DNA of 64,000 nt from an uncultured bacterium (GTDB taxonomy: Bacteria; Verrucomicrobiota; Lentisphaeria; Victivallales; UBA1829), in the NCBI GenBank assembly GCA_902802585.1, contig CADCMR010000011.1, positions 62,001-126,000 of the forward strand. Direction: 5' to 3'. A program made the position numbers and the translations under genes. Numbering within the stretch: the stretch's first letter is position 1; each line of letters opens with the position of its first letter. Positions 25,500 to 34,600 of this stretch are shown piece after piece. Below the pieces are notes generated by a model. The model did no database searches, was not told the DNA's origin, and saw only the letters and a list, made by a program, of their open reading frames with translations.

Positions 25500-26099
25500 A
25501 TGCCCAGATACACGCAGAAAATGCGAGAAATGATGACCGAATCCATCCGGCACGACGTCTGTTCCGCCGGAATCGCCCTGCTCTGCGAGGGCGGCTGGGA
25601 AGCCTTCACCACGGAGAACATCGCGAAGCGCCTCAATGTTTCGCGCGGCGTCCTTTATAATTATTTCAAGGACAAGAATGACATCCTGTATGCCATTGCC
25701 CGTGCCTCCATCTCCGCGCTCTGCGACAAGCTCGAAGAGATCGCAGCCAACGGCAAAACGGCGTCAGAACGCCTCTCCGAAATGGCGCTCTTCATCATCA
25801 GCACGTTCCGCCAGGAGCGCAAGTACCACCGCGCCATCATGGAGAACGTCCCCCCGCCCAAGGATTCCTCCCATCCCATCATCGTCGGCTACCTTCGCCG
25901 CCAGGCGATCATCGAAGGCGTCATCCGCGACGGCGTCGCATCCGGCGAATTATTCGGCGTCGACCTCGCCGCCGCCGTCGTCCTCTTCAACGGCGCCATC
26001 CACAATATCTGCATGCTCAGCGATTTCCGGGACGAGGCCATCGACCCCGTCCCCGTCGTTCAACTTTTCCTCCGGAGTATCCAAAACAACCATGAATAA
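25500..26099 (+). CDS. TetR/AcrR family transcriptional regulator
   Basis: 199 residues. N-terminal TetR helix-turn-helix about residues 22-66, ending in the typical TTENIAKRLNVSRGVLYNYFKDKNDIL pattern (about residues 38-64). The C-terminal ligand domain is unrecognised, as usual for the family. It overlaps the start of the outer-membrane factor gene by 8 nt, so it probably represses its own efflux operon through the palindrome at 25422-25436. The inducer is unknown. Confidence 0.92.
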   Translation: MPRYTQKMREMMTESIRHDVCSAGIALLCEGGWEAFTTENIAKRLNVSRGVLYNYFKDKNDILYAIARASISALCDKLEEIAANGKTASERLSEMALFIISTFRQERKYHRAIMENVPPPKDSSHPIIVGYLRRQAIIEGVIRDGVASGELFGVDLAAAVVLFNGAIHNICMLSDFRDEAIDPVPVVQLFLRSIQNNHE

Positions 26100-27657
26100 G
26101 AAACTTCTCCTCCTTGCGGTTCCGATCGCCCTCGTCTTCGGCGGCTGCCAGAGCTACACCAAGCCCCCCATGGCAGTCAAGCACTCCACCTACACCGACA
26201 TCCCGGACGAAGAGAAAGTCCTCTTCCCCGAGGAAATGAAGGTCCTCACGCTCGAAAAGGCGCGTGAGATCGCATTGGCGAACAACCCGGACTTCCTCCG
26301 CGTCAAGTTCTCAATCGACTCCGCCCGCGCCAGATACTACCAGAGCTTCTCGACCTACGCGCCGACCCTGAACGCCGGCATGTCCGTCAGCCAGACCTTT
26401 TCCAAGGTGACGTCGTCCAGCTCCGGCGAAAAGCCGTGGAACTACACCACGAACCTCAGCCCGACCCTCAACGGATCCTGGCTCATTTTCGACAGCCTTG
26501 GACGCGAGATGAACATCCTCGCGCAGAAATACAGCCTCAACCAGGCGAAGGACGCGCAGGAAGACGCGAAACGCCTCCTGCTCCGTTCTATCGCGTATTC
26601 CTACAACGAGGTCCAGTCCGCGATCTCGCAGAAGGCGATTGCCGAAGCATCCATCGACTACAGCAAGAAGATGCTGAAGGAGACGCAGGACAAGTACGAC
26701 GCCGGGACCGCGCTCCTCTCCGACGTCCTCAACTTCCAGATCACGCTCAAAAACGGCGAACTTGAGCTGATCCGCGCCGAATACAACATCCGCGCCGCGA
26801 AGTACATCCTCGCCGGAAACCTCGGCATCACGGACGGCACCATCCCGGACACCGTGACGTTCGAGGATGCGACGATGCCCGAAAAGGAGGTCCTCGCGGA
26901 CGTGACCGTCTACCTCGATTCCGCGCTCGCGAACCGTCCCGACCTCCAGCAGTACCGCGACCGCCTTGAAACCGCAAAGTACACCTTCTGGAAATCCCTC
27001 TCCGCGTTCGGTCCGAAGGTCAATGCGAACTACAGCCTGGGCTACGGCTGGAACCGGAACCAGATGCGCCTGGCTCGCACAACCACGACCAGCAACGGCT
27101 CCTGGAGCTTCAACTACGGCATCAGCGCGAGCTGGAACATCTTCAACGGCTTCTCCGACTACTTCGCCGCACTCCAGAACTACGCCAGCCTCGCCGAATC
27201 CGACTACTCCCTCGCCCAGACCTGGATCACCGTCATCACCGATGTCCGCACCGCCTACGACAACTACATGACCAACATCGAAAAGGCGCACATCTCACAG
27301 GACATCTACAAACTCACGCGCGAGACGCGCGACCTCGTCGAGAACGAATACAAGGCGGGTACCGCGCTGGTGACGCGCCTCAACGAAGCCGAACGCTCCG
27401 TCGTCAGCGCCCAGCACGAACTCCTCGCAGCCGTCATCAACGCCTCCAACGCCAAGGCGCAGCTCGAAGCCGCCGTCTACGCGTTCAGCGACCGCGACAT
27501 GGAACAGGACGAGGACCAGTCCTCCGATTCCTCGACAACCTCCGCCTCCTCCGGGGGCGAGAGCGTCATGAATGAAATGAAGGACGGGGGCAACTCCTCC
27601 TCCCAGGATTCCAACCAGCCCGCCGCGGTCCCCGCGGAAGAGCAGACCGGCATCTGA
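26092..27657 (+). CDS. TolC-family outer-membrane efflux lipoprotein
   Basis: 521 residues from the ATG at 26092. The reading frame continues upstream but only as a shadow of tetR. Lipoprotein signal MNKKLLLLAVPIALVFGGC with the lipobox Cys at 19. Two repeats of the outer-membrane-factor fold: LTLEKAREIALANNPDF near residue 58, then long heptad-rich helices, and a second half with NRPDLQQYRDRLETAKY, NWNIFNG-like WNIFNGFSDYF and GTALVTRLNEAE. It forms the outer-membrane channel for the MacAB-like pump encoded next. The last 50 residues are Ser/Asn-rich and low-complexity. Confidence 0.92.
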   Translation: MNKKLLLLAVPIALVFGGCQSYTKPPMAVKHSTYTDIPDEEKVLFPEEMKVLTLEKAREIALANNPDFLRVKFSIDSARARYYQSFSTYAPTLNAGMSVSQTFSKVTSSSSGEKPWNYTTNLSPTLNGSWLIFDSLGREMNILAQKYSLNQAKDAQEDAKRLLLRSIAYSYNEVQSAISQKAIAEASIDYSKKMLKETQDKYDAGTALLSDVLNFQITLKNGELELIRAEYNIRAAKYILAGNLGITDGTIPDTVTFEDATMPEKEVLADVTVYLDSALANRPDLQQYRDRLETAKYTFWKSLSAFGPKVNANYSLGYGWNRNQMRLARTTTTSNGSWSFNYGISASWNIFNGFSDYFAALQNYASLAESDYSLAQTWITVITDVRTAYDNYMTNIEKAHISQDIYKLTRETRDLVENEYKAGTALVTRLNEAERSVVSAQHELLAAVINASNAKAQLEAAVYAFSDRDMEQDEDQSSDSSTTSASSGGESVMNEMKDGGNSSSQDSNQPAAVPAEEQTGI

Positions 27658-27715
27658 CACATTTTCACCTTCGCACAGAATCAAGACTAAAACATAACAT
27701 AAAGGCAGTTTCCAC

Positions 27716-29221
27716 ATGAAACACTTCCTGAAAAATCTTCTCGTACTCATCATCATACTCGGCGCGCTCGCCGTCGGCTGGGTCGTCGTCCGCAGCTATT
27801 CCCGCGGCAAGGCGCATGAAAAAGTCGTCTTCAGGACGGAGGAAGTCGTCCGCGGCGACGTGATCCGCTCCATCTCCGCCACCGGCACCGTCGAGCCCGA
27901 GGAACTCGTGAACGTCGGCGCGCAGGTCAACGGCAAGATCATGAGCTTCGGCAAGGACGCTGACGGCAATCCGGTCGACTTCAGCTCCCGCGTGAAGACC
28001 GGCATGGTGCTGGCGCAGATCGACGACGTGCCGTACAAGGCGGACCTCCAGGACGCCGAGGCGACGCACGAACGCGCCAAGGCGGGCATCGTTCAGGCGG
28101 AAGCCGGCATCGAAAGCGCCGAGGCCAGCCTCAAGCAGAGCGAGACGCGTCTCGCCCTCGCCAAGGCGAACTGGGACCGCGCGCAGACGCTGTACCAGTC
28201 CAAGACCATGACCCGGAGCGACTACGACAGCTGCCAGTCCGACTACAACACCGCCCAGGCGGAGATCGCCGTGAAGAAGGCCGCCCTCGCCGAGGCGAAA
28301 GCATCCCTCTCCAGCGCGAAAGGAACCCTCTCCAGCGCCGAAGCCTCCCTGCTCCGCGCAAAACGCAACCTAGACTACTGCACCATCACCGCCCCGATGG
28401 ACGGCGTCGTGATCGACCGCCGCGTCAGCATCGGCCAGACCGTCGTGTCCAACCAGGCGGCGTCCAGCATCTTCCTCGTCGCGAAGGATTTCGCGAAGAT
28501 GCAGGTCTGGGTCTCCGTGAACGAAGCCGACATCGGCAACATCACGCCCGGCATGGACGTCACCTTCTCCTGCGACGCCTTCCCCGGCACCACCTTCCAC
28601 GGCAAAGTCTTCCGCATCCGCCTCAACGCCACGCTGTCCTCCAACGTCGTCACCTACATCGTCGAAGTCAACACCGACAACGACAGCGGAATGCTGAAGC
28701 CCTACCTCACCGCCAACGTCAAGTTCATCCGCGAAGCCCGGCGCGGCGTCCTCTCCGTCCCCTCCTCCGCGCTCCGCTACACCCCGAACGTCGAAAACAT
28801 CGACCCCGCCGCGCTCGCGAACCCCATCCAGGTCGGTCACGATGAAGCGCTCCTCTGGATTGAGAAATCCGAGGGCATCCTCTCGCCCGTCAAGGTCAAA
28901 GTCGGTCTCAACAACGGCTCGCTCGCCGAGATCATCACCGACGACCTGAAGGAAGGCGACATCATCGTCCCCGGCATCGACACAGCCGCGGCCATGGCAG
29001 GCCCCGGCGGCGCCGAATCCGGAATGCAGAATAACCCGTTCATGCCCAGAATGCCCAGGTTCTCCGGTCGCGGCAGCGCGGGCGCTCGCGAGCGCGCCAG
29101 CCAGCGCGAAGCCGCCGCGGGCGCTTCCGGCGCGGTCACTGCCCCCGGCGCGGGCGGACGTCCCGGCGGAGCCCCCGGCGCGGGAGCCCCCGGCGGACGT
29201 CCCGGAGCCCCGAGAAACTGA
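27716..29221 (+). CDS. MacA-like periplasmic adaptor (membrane fusion protein)
   Basis: 501 residues. One N-terminal transmembrane anchor (about 5-25), a lipoyl/barrel-sandwich half-motif (RGDVIRSISATGTVEPEELV), a long alpha-hairpin coiled coil (about 110-225), the second lipoyl half with YCTITAPMDGVVIDRRVSIGQTV, and beta-barrel and membrane-proximal domains. The last 80 residues are Gly/Pro/Ala-rich and unusual. It bridges the ABC transporter and the TolC-like channel. Gap of 58 nt after the outer-membrane factor, 16 nt before the ATPase gene. Confidence 0.93.
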   Translation: MKHFLKNLLVLIIILGALAVGWVVVRSYSRGKAHEKVVFRTEEVVRGDVIRSISATGTVEPEELVNVGAQVNGKIMSFGKDADGNPVDFSSRVKTGMVLAQIDDVPYKADLQDAEATHERAKAGIVQAEAGIESAEASLKQSETRLALAKANWDRAQTLYQSKTMTRSDYDSCQSDYNTAQAEIAVKKAALAEAKASLSSAKGTLSSAEASLLRAKRNLDYCTITAPMDGVVIDRRVSIGQTVVSNQAASSIFLVAKDFAKMQVWVSVNEADIGNITPGMDVTFSCDAFPGTTFHGKVFRIRLNATLSSNVVTYIVEVNTDNDSGMLKPYLTANVKFIREARRGVLSVPSSALRYTPNVENIDPAALANPIQVGHDEALLWIEKSEGILSPVKVKVGLNNGSLAEIITDDLKEGDIIVPGIDTAAAMAGPGGAESGMQNNPFMPRMPRFSGRGSAGARERASQREAAAGASGAVTAPGAGGRPGGAPGAGAPGGRPGAPRN

Positions 29222-29237
29222 TCGCGAGGTCCCGTCC

Positions 29238-29954
29238 ATGTCTCAAGAACTCATCAAACTCGTCAACATCGGCAAGACGTATTTCCTCGGCGAAATCTCC
29301 GTGCCCGTCCTGAAGGGCATCTCCCTGGAGATCGGCAAAGGCGAATACGTCGCCCTCATGGGCGCGTCCGGATCCGGGAAAAGCACCCTCATGAACATCC
29401 TCGGCTGCCTGGACCGCCAGACCGAAGGCGATTATTTCTTCGACGGCGAGGAAGTCGGGCGCATCTCCGGCGACAAACGCGCGAAAATCCGAAACAAGAA
29501 GATCGGGTTCGTGTTCCAGAGCTTCAACCTGCTCCCCCGCACGAGCGCGCTCGACAACGTCATCATGCCGCTCAACTACACGGCGCAGGGCCTCTCCGCC
29601 GCCGAATGCCGCCGCCGCGGCATCGAGGCGCTGAAGCAGGTCGGACTCGGTGAACGCATCGGGCATTTCCCGTCCCAGCTCTCCGGCGGTCAGCAGCAGC
29701 GCGTCGCTATCGCGCGCGCCCTCATCAACCGCCCGCCGGTCATCTTCGCCGACGAGCCCACAGGCAACCTCGACTCGAAGACCAGCGTCGAGGTAATGAA
29801 CATGTTCTCCGAACTCAACGCCTCCGGCATCACGGTCATCCTCGTCACCCACTCCACCGAGATCGCGGACTGTGCCAAGCGCACGATCATGCTGAAGGAC
29901 GGGCGCATCGTGGACGATCCGAAACGCGCCGCGGCGGAAGCGAAGGAGGCGTAA
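29238..29954 (+). CDS. MacB/LolD-type ABC transporter ATP-binding protein
   Basis: 238 residues. Walker A GASGSGKST, Q-loop in FVFQSFNLLPR, signature LSGGQQQR, Walker B VIFADEPTGNLD, H-loop VTHSTE. The sequence belongs to the MacB/LolD/FtsE group of mechanotransmission ABC ATPases. In E. coli MacB this domain is fused to the permease; here it is a separate gene 2 nt before the permease gene. Confidence 0.96.
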   Translation: MSQELIKLVNIGKTYFLGEISVPVLKGISLEIGKGEYVALMGASGSGKSTLMNILGCLDRQTEGDYFFDGEEVGRISGDKRAKIRNKKIGFVFQSFNLLPRTSALDNVIMPLNYTAQGLSAAECRRRGIEALKQVGLGERIGHFPSQLSGGQQQRVAIARALINRPPVIFADEPTGNLDSKTSVEVMNMFSELNASGITVILVTHSTEIADCAKRTIMLKDGRIVDDPKRAAAEAKEA

Positions 29955-29956
29955 CC

Positions 29957-31318
29957 ATGCGTATTGTCTCCACCATCCTCACCTCCCTCAAGTCCCTGCG
30001 CCGCAACCCCACGCGCACGCTCCTCACCACCCTCGGCATCATCATCGGCATCGCCGCCGTCATCACCATGATGGAGATCGGCAACGGCTCCAAGAGCGCC
30101 ATCCAGACCTCCCTCGAAAACATGGGCGCGAACTCGATCATGGTCATGCCCGGCAGCATGATGGGGCCTGGCGGAGCGCGCCAGGGCGCCGGCGCAGCCG
30201 TCTCGCTCGTTCCCGCCGACGCCGACGCCATCGGCGAATACTGCCCCAGCGTCGCGCTCTATTCGCCCGTCGTCCGCGGCGGCAACGTGCAGGTCATCTT
30301 CGGCAATGTGAACTGGGTGCCCAGCAACATGTTCGGCGTCGCCCCCGCCTACTTCGAAATCCGCAACTGGGACATCCAGGAAGGCCGCCTCTTCACCAAC
30401 GAGGAAGTCGACACCAACGCCCGCGTCTGCGTCGTCGGCACCACCATCGTGAAGGAAGTCTTCAACGACATGTCGCCCATCGACTGCGAGCTCCGCATCG
30501 GCGACGTCACCTTCACCGTCATCGGCGTCCTGAAGACCAAGGGCGCGAACATGATGGGTTCCGACGAGGACGACGTGGTCCTGACCCCGTGGACCACCAT
30601 GCGCATGCGCGTCACCGGCCTCAAGACAGGCACCGCGTCCAACATGTCCAGCACGGTCTCGGATTCCCCCGGCGAACGCTTCGCCGTCAGCGGCCGCGCG
30701 CTCTACCCCGACCAGGACAACAGCATCACGAAGGACAAGCTCTTCTACAGCCGCTTCACCCAGCTGGACCAGATCATCGTCACCGCCTCCACAATTGAGA
30801 AGAACGAGCAGGCAGTGCAGGAAGTCTCCGACCTCCTCCGCAAGCGCCACAACCTCGGCATCGAGCAGGACGACGACTTCACCGTCCGCAACTCCGCCGA
30901 ATTCATGTCCATGCTGAACCAGACCTCCACGCTCATGACAAATCTGCTTCTCGGCGTCGCCCTCATCTCCCTCGTCGTCGGCGGCGTCGGCATCATGAAC
31001 ATCATGCTCGTGTCCGTCACGGAGCGCACGCGCGAGATCGGTCTGCGCATGGCGGTCGGTGCGCGCTCCCGCGACATCCTCCGACAGTTCCTCATTGAGT
31101 CCGTCGTGCTCTGCATCTCCGGCGGCATCATGGGAATCCTGCTCGGTCACGGCATGTCCCTCATGATCGCGACCGTCCTCGGCTGGCCCATCGAAGCCAG
31201 TCCGCAGGCGATCGTCGCGGCGGTCATCGTTTCCGCCACGGTCGGCATCCTTTTCGGGTTCTACCCCGCCTGGAAAGCTTCCCGCCTCGACCCGATCGAA
31301 GCCCTCCGCTACGAATGA
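29957..31318 (+). CDS. MacB-type ABC transporter permease
   Basis: 453 residues. An N-terminal amphipathic/TM segment (LRRNPTRTLLTTLGIIIGIAAVITMM), a large periplasmic MacB domain (about 50-320), and three C-terminal TM helices of the FtsX domain beginning TNLLLGVALISLVVGGVGIMNIMLVSVTERTREIG-type sequence. It couples ATP hydrolysis to movement of the periplasmic adaptor, exporting drugs, peptides or lipids. Substrate unknown. Last gene of the operon; a strong terminator follows. Confidence 0.94.
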   Translation: MRIVSTILTSLKSLRRNPTRTLLTTLGIIIGIAAVITMMEIGNGSKSAIQTSLENMGANSIMVMPGSMMGPGGARQGAGAAVSLVPADADAIGEYCPSVALYSPVVRGGNVQVIFGNVNWVPSNMFGVAPAYFEIRNWDIQEGRLFTNEEVDTNARVCVVGTTIVKEVFNDMSPIDCELRIGDVTFTVIGVLKTKGANMMGSDEDDVVLTPWTTMRMRVTGLKTGTASNMSSTVSDSPGERFAVSGRALYPDQDNSITKDKLFYSRFTQLDQIIVTASTIEKNEQAVQEVSDLLRKRHNLGIEQDDDFTVRNSAEFMSMLNQTSTLMTNLLLGVALISLVVGGVGIMNIMLVSVTERTREIGLRMAVGARSRDILRQFLIESVVLCISGGIMGILLGHGMSLMIATVLGWPIEASPQAIVAAVIVSATVGILFGFYPAWKASRLDPIEALRYE

Positions 31319-31347
31319 TCTTCCGGTCCCGTACCGGATGTTTTGAA

Positions 31348-31385
31348 CGCCCGCGAAAGCCGAAACCTTCCGCGGGCGCTTTTTT
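31348..31385 (+). terminator. Rho-independent terminator of efflux operon
   Basis: CGCCCGCG (31348-31355) pairs with CGCGGGCG (31371-31378), followed closely by a run of six T (31380-31385). Confidence 0.85.
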
Positions 31386-31558
31386 CGCCGTTTTTTTGAA
31401 ATCATAACAGCTTTTTACCATGCAGGCATAACATCCGGGAAAAACTTCTATATTCTCCTCAATTCCTTACGCCAGCCATGTCAAATTAAAAACTCCGTTC
31501 CTCAAAAAAACATGGCATTCATTCCGCATGAGGAGAAGACTATATTTAAAATATTCGC

Positions 31559-31586
31559 TTGATTTTTTTTCTCGCATGATTATATT
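31559..31586 (+). promoter_or_regulatory. Promoter for kinase cluster
   Basis: TTGATT (31559-31564), 16-nt spacer, TATATT (31581-31586), about 50 nt upstream of the first kinase start. Confidence 0.55.
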
Positions 31587-31638
31587 ATTGTGATGCACGT
31601 GAACCCAAACCACTTTCTTTGAGCTCAAGGAGCCTGCT

Positions 31639-34600
31639 TTGAAACAAAATATGAATCCGGCAAACAGGGCGAAGACAACGATTCTTGTCCTCAGCCTTCT
31701 GACATTATCTCTGCTCGGCTTCCTCTTTTTCAACCTGAACAGGATGAACCGCAACACCGAGGAAACGAAACGGACGCACGACTATTTCATGGACTGCAAC
31801 GAGGCGGGCAACCTGATCCGCCACGGCTCGGACGCCATGACAAACGCCGCGGAACGCTACGTCATCACGGGGAACTACGTTTTCCGTGACCTTTTCTTCA
31901 AGGAAGCGAAGGTGGACCGGAGCCGCGACAAGGGTCTGGAAAAGGTGAAGGACCTGCCGAACGGGCTGGACGTGCAGCGCGACATGGAGAACGCCATGCT
32001 GTATTCCGTGGAGCTGATGAACCTCGAATACCACGCCATGCGCCTGGTCATCAGCGACAAGGAGCTCGCCGATCCGAACTGTCCGCCCGAGGTGCGCGAC
32101 TACATCCTGCCGGAGGATGAGAAGTCCGCGCCGCCCGAAGAGCGGAAGGAGATCGCGCAGAACATCATCTTCGGTCTGAACTATCTCACGTACAAGGACC
32201 ACATCTATGCGTCCATCGACAGGAGCCTGAACGACGCGGAGAAATTCCTGTCCGACTACCGCAAAAACCTCACGGAACAGTACAAGCACCTGTTCTTCTA
32301 CCAGCTCTGCGGATACGCCGGATTTTTCCTGTCCCTGCTCGCCCTCGTGACGTTCCTGATCCGCCAGCGCGGTCGCGCGAACTCGTTCCTCCGCAAGGTG
32401 CTGGACAACATCCCGATGCTTTTCTACATCAAGGACGCTCGCTCGCAGCGTTATGTGGACTGCAATATCGCGTTCTCGCGTTATGCCAGCCGGAACACGG
32501 TCGCGGAAGTGGTCGGCAACAAGGACGCCGAGATCTTCGACGAGGTCACCGCGCATCACATTGAGGAAGACGACAGCAGGACGCTTTCCGCCGACACCGC
32601 CAATTCGTATATCGAGAACACGCTCGACGCGAACGGGAAGCCGTGCAGTTTCCTGACGACCAAGCTCAGGATCTCCGGCCTGGACGGTAATACCTGCATC
32701 TTCGGCATGTCCCAGGACGTGACCGACACCACGGAGAAACAGCGCAACAACGAGGCTCTGGCCGAAGCCCTGCTCGCACTTCAGACCAACGAGGCGGTCT
32801 CCCATCCGCAGAAAGTGATCGAGGTCATCCGCAAACGCCTCGACGCGGACTTCTGCCACCTGATCCGCGTTGACGAGGCGGTCGGCCAGGCGATCGTCGA
32901 GCCGGACTGCCATGCTCACCTCGATCCCGCGACCCCCTGCGAACGGGTCGTCGCCGATCTGGACGATTTCCACTATTTCACCAAGCGCGTCGTCTCCCTG
33001 GAACCGTTCGAGATCGACGAACATGCTCCGCTTGAGATCCTCCGCATGTACGCCGTGCTGGACGCGGAGAACGGCGCATGGCAGCCGACCACGACGTACT
33101 CCATGCCGGTCGTCTGCAACGACGACATCTTCGGGTCGCTGGCGATCGGCTATGCGAAGAAACGCATCCTCTCCGAAAGCGAAAAGGAGTTCATCCAGAC
33201 GAGCGTGAAGATCCTGGAGAACGCGCTGGAACGCCAGAAGACCTATAGCGACCTCAGTGCGGCGAACTCCCGGATCAACCGCGAGTTCGATTTCGTGAAC
33301 AACATCTTCGAGATCATGCCCATCCCGTGCGCCATCAAGGACGTCGAGAACGACTACCGCTGCATCCGCTGCAACGACGCTTACGCCAAACTGTTCCACA
33401 AGGACCAGTCGGAAGTCGCGGGAATGAACAGCGCAGACCTTTTCGCGCCGGAGATCGCGCAGCGCCTCCGCAAGGCCGACAAGGAGGCCGTGCGCGAGAA
33501 AAAGATGATCTTCGAGGAGCTCGTCTGCGTCTTCCCGGACGGCGTGGAGCACACGTTCCTCTACCGCCGCGGCCCGATGTCCCTGCCGGACGGTCGCCTG
33601 GTGCTGTTCTGCGTGGCGGAGGACATCACGGAGCTCCGTCTCCAGACCAACAAGGTGATCCAGATCAACGAACAGCTTCAGGGCGAATATCAGCGCGCCG
33701 TCAACGCCGAGGAAGCCGAGACGTTCTTCGCCAAATCGCTCAAGTCCATCCTCGCGATGCCGCCCGACCAGGACGCGATCGTCCCGAGCATCGAGGAAGT
33801 CGGCAAATACATCGACGCCGACCGCTGCTTCATTTACTACAGCTACAAAAACGAGGACGGCGAGGCGCGCTGGAATCTCGCCTACGAATGGTGCGCCGAG
33901 GGGATCGACCGCAAATTCCAGGGCGTGTACGACATCCACATGTTCCCCGACGTCTGCGAGGCACTCGAAAAAGGCGAGGACTACCTCGCCCCCGATGTGC
34001 ACCAGATCAACCCCGTCACGTGCTCCTGGCTCCAGATGCAGAAGGTCCAGTCGCTCATCATCACGCCGCTCCGCGACGAGAATAACGAGCTGTTCGGCTT
34101 CATCGGATTCGATTTCTTGCGGCAGGCACAGGAGCGCTTCTCCGAACGCATCCTCCGAAGCGTGCACGAGGCCGCCGACGTGATCCTGATCTGCCGCGAA
34201 CGCAACAAGCGCCAGGAGACCATGTTCAAGGCCGTCGCCGAGGAGAAACTCCGTTCGGAAATCTTCGAAAGCGCCGCCGTCCCGCTTCTGCTCTTCAAGC
34301 CGGACGGGGAGATCGTGACCGCGAACTCCGCCGCGCTCAAGGCGTTCGGAAACGATCTCCAGCACGTCGTCGGATGCAAATGCCGCGACTTCGTCTGCCA
34401 GTACGACTCTCCCCCGGAGAAATGCCCGCTGCGCCATCCCGAGCACGATTCGCAGTCGTTCCTGCTCCACCGGCGCGACGGCAAGTATTTCGCGATCAAG
34501 ACGCAGACGATCCGCGACGAAAACGGCGATCCGCAGTACATCCTCGAATGCGCGATCGACATGACGGAGACACACGAGCTCCACGAGAACGCCGAGGCCA

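Larger units (their letters stand above)
31319..31638. other. Intergenic region between efflux operon and kinase cluster
   Basis: 320 bases: terminator of the efflux operon at the left, AT-rich middle without recognisable genes, and a promoter for the kinase cluster at the right. Confidence 0.6.
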